A stretch of 64,000 nt of DNA from Plotosus lineatus (GCA_024760905.1 CM045733.1:16982001-17046000), one strand, 5' to 3'; counted from the stretch's first letter, positions 10,101-21,102 are shown. Translations and numbers: made by a program. Notes: generated by a model not told the origin, from the sequence alone.

Positions 10101-11833
10101 TTTTGTCCTGGTGTTCCTGATTCATGATGATTCTGCACAATGCCAGCTTGTTTATAGTGTTTGATCTCCCACCCATTTGCTTTTATATATATATATATAT
10201 ATATTTTATTTTTTTATTTATTTTTATTTTTTTTGTGCTAAGCTACCTTTATTTGCTTCATTTACTAATCTGAGTTTCCTCCATCAGTGAGAAACCCAAC
10301 ATTCCCTGAACTCGTCTGAGCTTGGAGCCTGATATCATATAATAATATCCCTTTAATTTAAAATTGCACACAATCTTACTTGGTATTTTATAATGAATAA
10401 GTCAAGGTCTATCTGTATAAGTAAATAATTGAAGACTTCAGATGGTTCCAACTTATAAAAGGCAATTAATACCAAGGCTCATGAACGAGAAACACGCCAT
10501 TGAACCGCACCATTCAGCTCTCTTCTTTTTCGACCAGGAGACGATCGTTCGTTCAGATCTCTTTCAAATATAAAAGAGAAACTTGAAATACTTATTTAGG
10601 TCATTTTACATTCCATGTAATATCCATAGCTGCTGTAGGAGCACAAGGCGGTGTGACAATTAATTGATTTCTTATTCTTTGTCATGATCACAGGGCCCAT
10701 CTGTGTATAAGTACAGCGGATTGAATGCGCAAAAAGAAAGAAAAGAAAAATCACGGGTTCCTTTAAGTCTGCATCACTGGCCCTACCATCCCTTTAGCCA
10801 CTTTGCTATTGACTCAAATTATATATCTGGTAACCCTAGTGCCCTCTGTTCAGATAGCTTTTGACTGTAATAAATTGCCTTCTGAGTTTGTACCTCATAA
10901 AAGGCTCTTAAATCGAGATCTAGAGTGGTCTGATGATGTTTTAATTGTAACTCACAGAATGTATTAACCGTGACCTACAGGCTTTTTGTGGCAGTTTCCA
11001 TTCAATATGTATGTGTGTTCCCGACACTTTGGGGTTTATAAAGGTTAATTAACCTCTGGTGGTAGACCTTTCCTTTGCACTTAAGTTGGTCTATGTCCTG
11101 ATAGTACCATTAACCCCTGCCCTAGCCTCTAAACCTCTCCTGTCGTTACCCACATAAAAGCTATTAAAACTTCCTATTGATTCCTCCATCCTTCCTCACA
11201 CTAGCACTTTTTCATCGACGATTTGCTAGTTTTATTATCTTGCCAGCTGAAAATGCTTCCCCGAACGACAACTGGAGACTGTAACGCTTTTGAGATGGTA
11301 AATGTCGCAATTTAAAGCTCATATTATTCGATTCTACAGTAGAACGGGAAGCTCACGGTAGCCGTGTGGCCTATAGTTTGCTGTCAGAGCACAAAGATAC
11401 ACATATAAATGTACTTAGTAGCTTTGTGTAAACCCGTCTGAATGAGTCTGACCATAATTGATTGAAACCTTCATCAGCTGCGAGGTGCTCGCATTTGTTA
11501 ATGAAAGCAACATCCAAGGTAAGTCTGATGGAGAGACAGCAGTTAAAACGAAACAGGAACGTTGATCTTTATGATAGACCTCAACCTGAAGTCCTCTTTG
11601 CTCTTAATGTGCTGTCTAAAACAATAAAGCCCAATTAGCAGTGCCCTCGCTGTTTGTTCCGTCGTCGTGGCAACGGCATTGATTAACACTTCAGCGATCT
11701 CTAAATTAATGAAGTGAAAGCTCCAATAAACAGCTATTCAGTTCACATCACTGAATCTGTGCAGGTGGGTTTTTTAATCCGCAACATTCATTGGAATAGA
11801 TTGCAATTTTTCAAAGTACAGCTAGAATTTGAG

Positions 11834-11834
<1 letters not shown>
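10101..11834. other. Unique island, candidate conserved non-coding DNA
   Basis: 1.7 kb with almost no recognisable repeat apart from a short (AT)n at 10183-10204. It is rich in TAAT/ATTA motifs and carries mixed, non-repetitive stretches such as the one around 11630-11760. No coding frame. Whether it is conserved cannot be judged without alignment. Confidence 0.35.
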
Positions 11835-11835
<1 letters not shown>

Positions 11836-11880
<45 letters not shown>

Positions 11881-11881
11881 T

Positions 11882-11920
<39 letters not shown>

Positions 11921-12120
11921 AAGTATCATGTTTTGGTTTACACAGTCACAAAATGCAAGTCCCCATAATGTAAATCATTACAGTTTAAGGTGAATACATG
12001 CTGTAAGTATAGGGTTAGGGTCAGGATTAGCATTAGGGTTTAGCAAGTAGGGGCTATGGTTAGAGTAAGTCTCCAGAACATTAATGTAAGTCCATGAATT
12101 GTCCCCTAAATTTACAGAAA

Positions 12121-12212
<92 letters not shown>

Positions 12213-12406
12213 CGTCACATTTTTGTTGACACATTCACAATAGTCCCTATAATGTAAATCATTACATTTTAAGGTGAAGACATGTTTAAGTTTACAGTTA
12301 GGGTTGTGTTAAGATAAGGGCTGGGGTTGGTTGTGATTAATCTAAGTCTCCAGAAAATTGGATGCAAGTCCATGTATGGTCCCCTGAAGTGTGTGAGTGA
12401 GTGAGT

Positions 12407-12453
<47 letters not shown>

Positions 12454-13269
12454 AAGTATCATGTTTTGATTTACACAGTCACAAAATGCAAGTCCCCATG
12501 ATGTAAATCATTACAGTTTAAGATGAATACATGCTGTAAGTATAGGGTTGGGGTCAGGATTAGCATTAGGGTTTAGCAAGTAGAGGCTATGGTTAAAGTA
12601 AGTCTCCAGAACATTAATGTAAGTGAGTGCTTCTTAAATAGTGGGGCAAGGGACACGCAGTATGATGGGGGGGGGGGGGGTGACCCTGGGGAACATGCTT
12701 TTCTGGAATAGTGTATGAGAATTAAGTGTAATTGCACCTCCGGTCCACTAGTTGGCATTGGTGCTCTCATTGTCGGGCTATGGCGTAACGTTTTTTTCGC
12801 ACGAGCAAACGATATGAAGTGCAGTGAACAACCTCTCAAGAAAAAAACACTCAAAAATTTCTAACAGGAACGAAGAGAAAGGTGGAGAGGGAGAGACGGA
12901 GATATTAAGACATAAATGAGTTGAATGAGTTTAAATAAGTTAAATAAGGATGTATTTTTTTTATTTCAGGCACATTGTTACAGATTAAAAAACAATGTTA
13001 ATGAAGTTTTTCTTTATTGTAAGTTGAACTATATTTCTTTCTTTTTTATTTTTAATGTTAATAAAGATACAATGTTATGCAGAGGTGTACTAATAACAAT
13101 TTTATAGACAAATAATACTATTTATAGTTGCGCGTGGGGTGGTGGGGGAGGGGGGTGAAATGTTTTTTTCCTCCAAGAGGGGGCATCACAGAATATAATT
13201 GAGAAGCACTAATGTAAGCCCATGAATTGTCCCCTAAAGTTACAAAAACAAGTTTGTGTGCGCGCGCGC

Positions 13270-13316
<47 letters not shown>
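11836..13316. repeat. Tandem block of (GT)n(GA)n plus spacer units
   Basis: Four (GT)n or (GT)n(GA)n arrays begin at 11836, 12124, 12389 and 13253. The first three are followed by related spacers that share CAAGTCCCCATAATGTAAAT, CATTACAGTTTAAGGTGAA, GTCTCCAGAACATTAATGTA and CATGAATTGTCCCCTAAA. Unit length is roughly 270-290 bp. The third spacer is split by a hAT element at 12624-13210; the fourth array starts with CG units and runs into unique DNA. Confidence 0.8.
12624..13210. mobile_element. Non-autonomous hAT inserted in a tandem unit
   Basis: Ends TGAGTGCTTCTTAAA and (reverse complement) AGTGCTTCTCAATTATATT; flanked by AATGTAAG at 12616-12623 and 13211-13218. The sister unit at about 12090-12105 has a single AATGTAAGTCCATGAATTG, an intact empty site that confirms the 8-bp duplication. 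The first 150 bp resemble the end of the BED-type hAT at 42.9 kb (GTGGGGC, AAGTGTAATT, then CCACTA and GGCA). No useful frame. Confidence 0.8.
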
Positions 13317-13317
<1 letters not shown>

Positions 13318-13964
13318 TTTGAGCCCAGGCTTTGTAATACCATTGAATTATGTTAGACCGTTCTTCTTCCAGCTTGAAAACATGTTCATTTTCAATTGTG
13401 GCTTCACAATTAACTTATGTTTGTTCTTTGGAGTGAGGTTAATCACCAATCTTGCTGGCATTGCACCCCTTCAGCAAAGCCTGCAACAATGTTCAGGTGT
13501 TTTCAGCTCCCTGCCTTTATTTTAATCCATTGATCTAGAATAGATTTGTGCAGCAGAAAAAGAAATGGCCATGTCACCTTGAATGGTCAGAACCTAATTA
13601 CCACCTAGCTAACATGGGCAACTGTGGATTGTTCGATGCTGTTTAAACTCCAGGGACGGAAAGCAGACAGCAGCGTTCGGCCTTTGGCCGGCACTAAGCA
13701 AAGAACACAAGTGTTTTAAAGCACACCTCCACACATGCTCTTGTAATCACCATTGATGTGGGTTTAGTGCAGCACTCTGCAGGCAACACAACGAGAGAAA
13801 CATTAACTCCTATTAACTATAGCCTCTCGCCAGGAGCGAGGCAGCTGATCAAAGGTGTAATGCTGGGGGAATCAGAAATTGCAGGCTTTGTTAGGAAATC
13901 TGAAAAGTAGCAGGGATTTAATTATGCTGAGGATTAGCGACATGCTACAAAGCAAAGAGATTTT
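13317..13964. other. Unique sequence, no gene seen
   Basis: Contains mixed-composition stretches (about 13560-13960) that look single-copy. No frame supported. Confidence 0.4.
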
Positions 13965-14161
13965 GAAAGATTCTGAGCCATGGGCTGGATATTGTTAAAG
14001 CTGTCAGAGCAGGCACGGAAATTTTGATTGGAGACATCATGTCAGTTGGCATTGACTAATATCGGCTTGGTGATGGGACTGTACTACATGGCTGCATGGG
14101 ACTTTACTGTAACTGTAATTGTATTGGACCTTGATTGTTGAAACAGATGCAAACAGCTGGT
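13965..14161 (+). repeat. Segment duplicated in inverted orientation at 27691-27892
   Basis: About 200 bp beginning GAAAGATTCTGAGCCATGGG and ending AAACAGATGCAAACAGCTGG. The reverse complement of 27691-27892 matches it nearly base for base, apart from a few substitutions, a short deletion and an insertion near the middle. It matches no TE family recognised here. A MITE-A lies 33 bp to its right. Confidence 0.85.
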
Positions 14162-14194
14162 AGGGACCCTTATGTCCCCTGGTAGTGATGTATA

Positions 14195-14669
14195 CAGGGA
14201 TCCGCCATTTTCCGTGGTTAATTGGGACCGAGATCACCCCGTGACCACCGAATTCCGCGAAGTAGGATCAAACCCCCCACCCCACTCCAAGTGACGTATA
14301 CGTACATGTATATGTGTCTATAATATCAATAAATACATAATGCTATAAATGCTTATAATAACAATTAAACATTCAAAAATAATGCATAAGATGTAAATAA
14401 AATGTTAATACACACATGCAGATGCGCGTGCACGCCCTCAGATACACACCTCACAAAAATGTAACTAGCTTTGATGGGAGGTTTTGGGTTGTTTTTTGTT
14501 TTGTCTTTGTTGAGGGTTTTTTGGGGTTTTTTTGCGTAATTGGCCTTGTTTTTGTGACGTTTTCCCCTATTCTTCTTTCATTTCCTTATTTTGTAATTCG
14601 ATTAATATTTTAAAAAAAAACTGTCATGCATTAAAGTCCCAATGAACTGCGGAAAATGAGGGATTCCTG
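14195..14669 (-). mobile_element. MITE-A copy 3, same terminus at both ends
   Basis: TA-flanked (14193-14194, 14670-14671). The left end is the usual right terminus in reverse (GGATCCGCCATTTTCCGTGG). The right end reads AACTGCGGAAAATGAGGG, which is that same terminus again rather than the expected GAAGTAGCGAGGG. The core is ordinary MITE-A. Confidence 0.8.
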
Positions 14670-14867
14670 TAAATGAATGAATGAATTTAAGGCTGTGACC
14701 TGCATGAGGCAGTCAATAAGTATCTGCAAAACTGAAGAACTGTGTGCTTAGGTGGCGCTCTTTCACTGGTAAAATTCCTTTTGTCATTTTCATATCTTTC
14801 AGGGGTATGTTTTGGGTGTAGCACTGTTGCCATCATGAAAAAATTTAACTGTACTATGAATATGCTT

Positions 14868-15438
14868 CCCCCCAGTGCAGATGACTGGGTTATCAAGGCC
14901 GGCCATGTTTCTCACAGTCTATGGTAAAAAGGTAAAGTCCATTGGACTTTTTACACCTGAGCCATAGTGGCTCATCAGACCGGTGCGTATCTCCAGTTTC
15001 CATAGCGTGAAGCGTCTAGGAGTTCAACTCCTCCTGGATGGGACGCTAGTCCATCACAGGTTACCTTCCCAGTATATTTTACTGGTACCCATTTATACTG
15101 CTGGGTGAACAGAGGCTCACTTGAGGTTAAGACCTTGCCCAGGGGTCTTAGCACAGTGGGGGTCTAACTGGGATTTGAACTCACAACCTCCCGATCATGA
15201 GCTCAGCACCCTAACCACTACACCACCGGCCCCCACTGTCTATGGTGAGAGGTGTAAAAGAACCATTGCTGACTTTCGACAAGAGTAGCTGCATAGCGGT
15301 CAGCATGTTTCTGCCCTGCAATAGCCTGGCGAGCTGTCCAGGGTGTACTCTGCCCTCGCCCAGACTTGGATGAGATGGGTGCCAGCCTCCCTACGACCCT
15401 TAATTAGGATTAGGCGGTTCAGAAAACGAATGAATGAA
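14868..15438 (+). mobile_element. SINE-1 copy e, 5'-truncated, SINE-2 type tail, split by SINE-3
   Basis: Starts inside the body at CCCAGTGCAGATGACTGGG, is interrupted at about 14925, resumes at about 15235 with CTGTCTATGGTGAGAGG, and ends GGATTAGGCGGTTCAGAAAA plus GAATGAATGAA. The tRNA head is missing. Confidence 0.75.
14926..15234 (-). mobile_element. SINE-3 copy a, nested in SINE-1
   Basis: The minus strand gives GGGGGCCGGTGGTGTAGTGG (A-box region), TTCAAATCCC-type B box, GACCCCTGGGCAAGGTC, TATACTGGGAAGGTAACC and a GTAAAAAGTCC end. Flanks are CAC(A/T)GTCTATGGT on both sides, a 13-bp TSD with one mismatch, and they rebuild the host SINE when joined. Confidence 0.85.
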
Positions 15439-17228
15439 CATGCTTGGTAGTTCATGGTTTACTGGCTTTCATCATTATGCACATAAACATGAAGACTATC
15501 GGAGCCACTAGAATTTATTAGAAAAATGAAACAAACAAAATTTCGTTTGGTTTCGCCTATAAAAACATTTAAACTCAATTTTATGTAACGACTGATAAGT
15601 AAGGCTCATTGTGTGGCTCTGTGCTTAGTTTCAAAGAAGCCAGCATTGCCCCACATTCAGCGTTAAGCCTCAGCATGAGTCAGTGGCAGTCCCCCTGCCC
15701 CCTTCACCGTCCATTTAGCCCAGATAATTTAAGACACACGCCAGCCGTAACGAAGTGACAGGTGGGACGCACGGCAAGACAGCGTGCTCGCAAAGGTTGA
15801 CTCTCATTAGGTCTCCAAAAGCCTCTTCGACAGACACTCGCAGCTGCCACATGGAACGTCTGCCCATCCACACCTGCATCTGTGAACCGCAATAAGACAG
15901 TCAGCGAGAGCAGAGCAGGCAGAACTTAAAAGGAAGGCGAGAGAAACAGAGCGATGTCCTTAAGTCTCCCTGTACTTTCAGATTACCTCCTGACGGAAAA
16001 GCAATGGGGAAACTTCCTATCCTCAGTCGCCTAGCAGGCCTAACCCCTGTCAGGTGTACGCTGACACGCTGTGCACTCCATAGCATGCATTTTATATTCT
16101 CTAATCCCAATTAAAGTCCATGAGGAACAAGGGAGAGAAAGAATCAAAAGAGAAGCTGTCCCAGAGATGGGGTGCGGGCTGGTGGGGGCGAACCAATTAT
16201 TTTGAAGGGTATTAAGTCATCAGATTTACTTTTATCTTGATTGCATTGTGGAAGTCGTGCATAATTAATGGCGGGAGCTTATTAGGAAAAGATGATTAGG
16301 CAAATTACACAGGTGTCGGATGCATTTTTCATGACGAATTTTGCCGGGACAATCCTGTATTTCCATCTGTTCTGCTCCTATCAGAATGTCACTGCAGGCG
16401 AAATTAATGCGACGGCATCGATAGCAAACAAATGAAAGGCTGGTGGAAACACAAAATAAAGGAAAATAAATGAGGCTTAGAGTTTTGTGTTGCCATAAAC
16501 ATAAACGCAGCAGTATCTTCTTCAGAGACAGCATAATTATTATGGCTCTAGGAAGAATTCGGGTTGAAACAGCTTTATAAAGACTATTTGGGATTTCCGC
16601 TTCACTGCTTAGTGCATAACTCAGCAAGTGAAGCAGATTTGTGCATGGATAGTCTCAGGTCATTTATTTACCGCTTTCTGTAATGACACAATCAAGGCTT
16701 TTTTTCTAATTAGTCCATTGTAAGGACAGAAGGTGAGAAAACTCAATGCTGCAGCTTTTTGTCATTCTGTTGTCCTCACTATTTAATGGTAATCAATTTC
16801 ATTAAACACGGATATCGATGCTCAGGACCTGCACTTAATCCGAGTTCTTTTTCCAGCCCATTTACAACAATAGGGCTGAAAGAGACTGAACAAAATGTCT
16901 TGGCAGAAATAGTGTGACTTTGCAGGAGTCACTTATAACATTGAAATGACATATTGGCCGGGTCACTACAAAATGTGTCTAGAGTAACAAACATTCTTTC
17001 TGAGAGCAAATTATTTAAATGAAGCATCCAAAAAAAAAAAAAAAAAAAAAAAACCCACCAAAAAATAAATGACCCACCCATTGTTTTTCTGATTTTTGCC
17101 ATAAATAAATTCCTTAATCTAGAATTTATCACCAAAATATTAAACTATGCACCTATACATGTGACTTTGTAAAGGACTTCCCAAGTGCAAAGTCCATACA
17201 GTGAAGTTCTATTATAAGATGGAAAATA
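15439..17228. other. Unique island, candidate conserved non-coding DNA
   Basis: About 1.8 kb without recognised elements except a poly-A run at 17031-17053. The 16200-16650 part is rich in TAAT/ATTA (CATAATTAATGGCGGGAGC, AAAAGATGATTAGGC) and balanced in composition, the look of developmental enhancers in vertebrates. The minus-strand frame at 16265-16627 is most likely chance. Confidence 0.35.
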
Positions 17229-17459
17229 TGGTGGGTGGTAGGGTGGTGTAGTGCTTAGCGTGTACAGCTCACAGCAAAAAGGTCTTGGGTTTAAGTCCTG
17301 GGCTCCTCAAGGGTGTATCTCTGTGGAGTTTGCATGTTCTCTGTCCCTGTGCTTGTGTGGGTTTTCTCCGGATACTCTGGTTTCTTCCCACAGTCCAAAA
17401 ACATATATGACTTTGGTGTACTGGCTGTTCTAAGTTGCCCCAGATGTGAGTGTGAATGG

Positions 17460-17514
<55 letters not shown>

Positions 17515-17605
17515 GGCTGTACTACACTTTGGCAAGCTCTTCAGGGTGTACCCCATATCAACCAGTGGCTGCAGCCTTCCTGTTGCCTGAATAAGGTGAA
17601 GTGGA
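17229..17605 (+). mobile_element. SINE-2 copy with internal (GT)n
   Basis: Head GGTGGTGTAGTGCTTAGCG, B-box region GGGTTTAAGTCCTGG, then GGAGTTTGCATGTTCTCTG, CCACAGTCCAAAAACATA, and a (GT)n tract at 17464-17513 grown from the GTGTGAATGGTTTGTGT segment. The tail (TTCAGGGTGTACCCC) is degraded. Adjacent SINE-1 copy f lies in opposite orientation. Confidence 0.75.
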
Positions 17606-17643
17606 CAGCAAATGTAAGTGAAAAAGTCAGAAACTATGGTCAG

Positions 17644-17949
17644 CCTAATTAGGGTCGTGGGGAGGCTGGTGCCCATCCCAGCCAACTTCGGGTGAGGGCA
17701 GAGTACACCCTGGACAGCTTGCCAGGCCATCGCAGGGCGGAAACACGCTGATGGCTTTGCAGCTAGTCTTGTTGAAAGTCAGCAATGGTTCTTTTACATG
17801 CCTCTCACCATAGACAGTGAGAGACATGGCCGGCCTTTGATAACCCAGTTAGCTGCACTGGGGGGGACAGTGACAACCCTGTGGGGACTCGAACCCCCAA
17901 CTTTAGGATCAGCAATCCTGCGCCCTATCCACTAGACCATCACTGCCCC

Positions 17950-17950
<1 letters not shown>
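17644..17950 (-). mobile_element. SINE-1 copy f, SINE-2 type tail
   Basis: The minus strand runs from the head (GGGCAGTGATGGTCTAGTGG; GGGTTCGAGTCCCC) through the usual body to GGCAAGCTGTCCAGGGTGTA and AATTAGG. The end close to 17644 lacks the GAATGAATG repeats. Confidence 0.8.

Positions 17951-17993
<43 letters not shown>
17950..17993. repeat. (TTA)n microsatellite
   Basis: About 14 TTA units directly at the head end of SINE-1 copy f. Confidence 0.95.
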
Positions 17994-18127
17994 GAGCTGT
18001 TTTGGTCGTCTGATGATCCGCATGCGTGCCACCACAGCCTTGCTGCCCACAAACCAGAAAAATCCTATTTAATAAAGTAAAACTGCTCCAAATATTAAAT
18101 ATTTTGACTTACGATGAAATTATAGTG

Positions 18128-18400
18128 GCCCCAGTGCAGCAAACTGGGTTATCAAAGACCGGCCATGTCTCTCACTGTCTATGGTGTGAGGCATGTAAAA
18201 GATTGTTGACTGCATTGATTGCTTTGACAAGTGTAAGCTGTTTAGCCGTCAGCGTTTTCCTGCCCTGCGATGGCCCTGTGATGGCCTGGCGAGCCATCCA
18301 GGGTATACTCTGTCCTCACCCAGAGTCGGCTGAAATGGGCACCAGCTTCACCGTAACCCTAACTAAGATTAAACGGTTCAGAAAATGAATGAATGAATGA
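18128..18400 (+). mobile_element. SINE-1 copy g, 5'-truncated with TSD
   Basis: Begins in the body (CCCAGTGCAGCAAACTGGG) and ends ACGGTTCAGAAAATGAATGA. The 14-bp duplication ATGAAATTATAGTG flanks it (18114-18127, 18401-18414), so the truncation occurred at insertion, as in target-primed reverse transcription. Confidence 0.85.
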
Positions 18401-18528
18401 ATGAAATTATAGTGTCCATGGTTATCTGATATAGTTTTAAGTTTGATCTTTATTTCTTCTCAAATCAGCGGCTAAGACGTTTTCTCATGAGAAAATATTT
18501 TTTTTTCTCTTTATTTTTTTATCCACAG

Positions 18529-18785
18529 TTGATTTTTAGCTCAGCATTTAACCCATCCAAAGTGAGCACACACATACATAAACAGTGAGAACACACACAG
18601 GAGCAGTGTTCGGCCACATTGTGGCGCCCAGAGAGCAGTTGGGGGTTATGTGAATTGCTCAGGGGCACGTCTGTTATGAATGTGGAGGAAGAAGACGCCA
18701 CCGCACATTTTTCCTGCTATTACATGAATCGAACCAGAAACCTTTTTTGGTCTCAAACCAGCTTCTCTAACCATTAGGTCCAGGT
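18529..18785 (-). mobile_element. SINE-4 copy a (tRNA-derived)
   Basis: The minus strand reads CTAATGGTTAGAGAAGC (A-box region), TCTGGTTCGATTCATG (B box), then GGAGGAAGAAG-type linker, CCCCTGAGCAATTCACATAA, CCCCCAACTGCTCTCTGG and TGGATGGGTTAAATGCTGAG. A second copy lies at 38.15 kb. This body is, from memory, widespread in teleosts. Confidence 0.7.
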
Positions 18786-19149
18786 TTAGCTTCCGTTGCG
18801 GAAATAAAAATGCTGATCACAGACGGTAAGTAGAATGCAGCATTATTGGCAAACAACAGGAGTTTTCCGATGCTTTTACCTTTTGCTTTTTGAGAAAATG
18901 GCTTCAACTTTTAAAATAGTTATGTAATAATTACATTTTAAATATCAGAGAAGCTCAAAAATATCTTATGGGGAGCTCCACTTTTACGCAATGAGTACTT
19001 ATGCAGTGAGTGCCAGCCAAAAAAAAATAAAAAAAAAATAGTCACACATTCATTTATCTTTGCTTAGAGCAGGTAATCATCCTGACATTGTTTCAACAAA
19101 CTTCAGCAACATAACACTTACTTCATACAGTGTGCTAGGTTCATTTCTC

Positions 19150-19290
19150 ACCGACGTCTTAAAACTGAACCACTCTATAAAGTCTTCTCCAGGACATCTC
19201 GAAAACTTTCATTAGGGTCAAGAGCAGGACTCCGGGGTGCCAATACATATGTGAAAATGATTCCTCATGCTCTCTGAACCACTTTTCCAT
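19150..19290 (-). pseudogene. Tc1-like transposase relic, C-terminal part
   Basis: The minus strand encodes KWFREHEESFSHMYW, then after a one-base shift PRSPALDPNESFRDVLEKTL followed by a stop. This corresponds to the SPDLNPxExxWDxLE segment around the last catalytic acidic residue of Tc1/mariner transposases. The Asp of SPDLN is Ala here. Terminal repeats are no longer recognisable. It is a lineage distinct from the Tc1 copies at 33 and 35 kb. Confidence 0.65.
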
Positions 19291-19504
19291 TACTTGAGTC
19301 CCCATTTTATATCCGTGCAACCAGAGTAGTAAAAGTACATTGATGTGATAACCTGTTCATTGAGTACATTCAGCCTATCAGCTGCTTCATTTTATTGCCA
19401 CATTCATGTTGCTGAGCCTCAACCGGGCCAACTGGAGCAAAAGCGCCATGGAGATTACATGCTGTGATCGAGGCTAAATGCTTTTCATAAAAATATCAGT
19501 TTGT

Positions 19505-19507
<3 letters not shown>

Positions 19508-19564
<57 letters not shown>
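19508..19564. repeat. (AC)n microsatellite
   Basis: About 28 AC units, no recognised element attached. Confidence 0.95.
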
Positions 19565-19565
<1 letters not shown>

Positions 19566-19676
19566 GGCTGGGCAATTGCATATACCAAGCCTAGTAAATA
19601 TGAGTTTAGATTTGTTTGCTACACAGTTTTCATCTGATTTTCTTCAAAGACGATGATACCTTACACCAGGGGTGTC

Positions 19677-19935
19677 AAACTCGTGCCGCAAAGGGCCATG
19701 TGGCTGCAGGTTTTTGTTTCGACCAAGCAGCAGCACACCTGACTTTGATAATTTGAAAGAAACTATTCTTCAGGCAGTTGATTGGTCAATCTGTGTGCTC
19801 TGTACAGAGACTGACCAATCAACTGCCTAAAGACTCAGATCAGTTGTTTAAAGGAGCAAAGTCAGGTCTGCTGCTGCTTTGTTGAAACAAAAATCTGCAG
19901 CCACATGGCCCTTTGTGGTACGAGTTTAACACCTG
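19677..19935. mobile_element. hAT-like foldback MITE
   Basis: Ends CAGGGGTGTCAAACTCGTGC and (reverse complement) CAGGTGTTAAACTCGTACC. The inverted repeat continues for about 80 bp per arm, through GGGCCATGTGGCTGCAG, so the whole 259-bp element is nearly palindromic; a second internal pair (CAGTTGATTGGTCA / TGACCAATCAACTG) lies near the centre. Flanks TACCTTAC and TGCCTTAA form an imperfect 8-bp duplication. Confidence 0.75.
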
Positions 19936-20012
19936 TGCCTTAAACACTCTAGTCTGAATTTCTTGATTGGCTGTACCAAACTTAACAAACAATCTCTTAT
20001 ACATTGAAAAGA

Positions 20013-20272
20013 TAATTCATTCATTTTCTGTAACTGCTTAACATTAATTAGGGTCACGGGGAGGCTGGCGCCCATCCCAGCCTACACCGGGCGAGGGCAG
20101 AGTACACCCTGGACAGCTTGCCAGGCCATCGCAGGGTAGAAACACGCTGACGGCTATGCAGCTACTCCTGTCGAAAGTCAGCAATGGTTCTATGGTTCTT
20201 TTACAGCCTCACACCACAGACAGTGAGAGACATGGCCGGCCTTTGATAACCCAATTAACTGCACGGGGTGGG
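20013..20272 (-). mobile_element. SINE-1 copy h, 5'-truncated, SINE-2 type tail
   Basis: The minus strand starts in the body (TGGGTTATCAAAGGCCGGCC) and ends with CCCTAATTAATGTTAAGCAG, TTACAGAAAATGAATGA. The tRNA head is missing. A small duplication (GGTTCTATGGTTCT) lies in the body. Confidence 0.75.
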
Positions 20273-20365
20273 GGGCATAAGGAGACTAACTAAATAAGGC
20301 TATATATAAGGTGACTATAAGGCAATATACTGTATAAGGAGACTAGCTATATATAAGGTGATATA
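20273..20365. repeat. AT-rich minisatellite, first block
   Basis: Repeats of a unit near CTATATATAAGGAGACTAAC, imperfect. Further blocks of the same unit lie at 20721-20757, about 21649-21770 and 23306-23395, separated by SINE and RTE insertions, so all were probably one array. Confidence 0.7.
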
Positions 20366-20720
20366 GGGGGCAGTGGTGGTCTAGTGGTATAGGGTGCTGG
20401 ATCGCTGATCCAAAGGTTGGGGGTTCGAGTCTCACTCTCCACAAGGTTGTCACTGTCCCCCCCAGTGCAGCTAACTGGGTTATCAAAGGCGGGCCATGTC
20501 TCTCACTGTCTATGGTGAGAGGCATGTAAAAGAACCATTGCTGACTTTCGTAAAGAGTAGCTGCAAAGTCGTCATCGTATTTCTGTCCCTTGCTAAAAAA
20601 GGGTTGTGACAGGAAGGGCATCCGACGTAAAAACCTCTGCTAAATCAAATGTGCGAATCAGATGATTCGCTGTGGCGACTCCCGAGTAAAAGGAAAAAAG
20701 CCGAAAGGAAGACAGACAGA
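20366..20720 (+). mobile_element. SINE-1 copy i, full length, RTE-tailed
   Basis: The best-preserved copy. A box TGGTCTAGTGGTA at 20377-20389 and B box GGTTCGAGTCT at 20422-20432; body to about 20570; RTE 5'-UTR-like block (GGTTGTGACAGGAAGGGCAT) at about 20596-20660; RTE 3' tail GATGATTCGCTGTGGCGACT, CCGAAAGGAAGACAGACAGA. Flanks CTATATATAAGG(TG/CT)ATATA form an 18-19 bp near-perfect duplication, though the flank is itself repetitive. Confidence 0.9.
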
Positions 20721-20786
20721 CTATATATAAGGCTATATATATATATATATATATATGGAGAATAATACGCCTGGTTCTAGGTGAAA

Positions 20787-21102
20787 TGATGGGGCCGGTG
20801 ACGTAGTGTTTAGGGTGCTGGGCTCATGATCGGGAGGTTGTGTGTTCGAATCCCAGTTAGACCCCCACTGTGCTAAGACCCCTGGGCAAGGTCTTAACCT
20901 CAAGTGTTCCTCTGTCCACCCAGCAGTATAAATGGTTACCAGTAAAAATATACTGGGAAGGTAACCTGCGATGGACTAGTGTCCAATCCAAGAATAGTTC
21001 AACTCCTGGTCGCTTCACGCTATGGAAACCAGGAATAAGCACCAGCCTGATGAGCCACTAGGCTCAGGTGTAAAACGCCCAACAGACTTTACCTGCTTAC
21101 CC
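20787..21102 (+). mobile_element. SINE-3 copy b, full length with TSD
   Basis: GGGGCCGGTGACGTAGTGTT holds the A box and GTGTTCGAATCCCAG the B box. The body has CCCCTGGGCAAGGTCTTAAC, CCCAGCAGTATAAATGG, ATATACTGGGAAGGTAACC and GCTTCACGCTATGGAAACC. Flanked by CTAGGTGAAA at 20777-20786 and 21103-21112. Confidence 0.9.

Noticed and set aside
12001..12070. GGGTTAGGGTCAGGATTAGC resembling interstitial telomere repeats
   Set aside because: Only two or three degenerate TTAGGG-like units inside the spacer of the tandem block; not a telomeric array.
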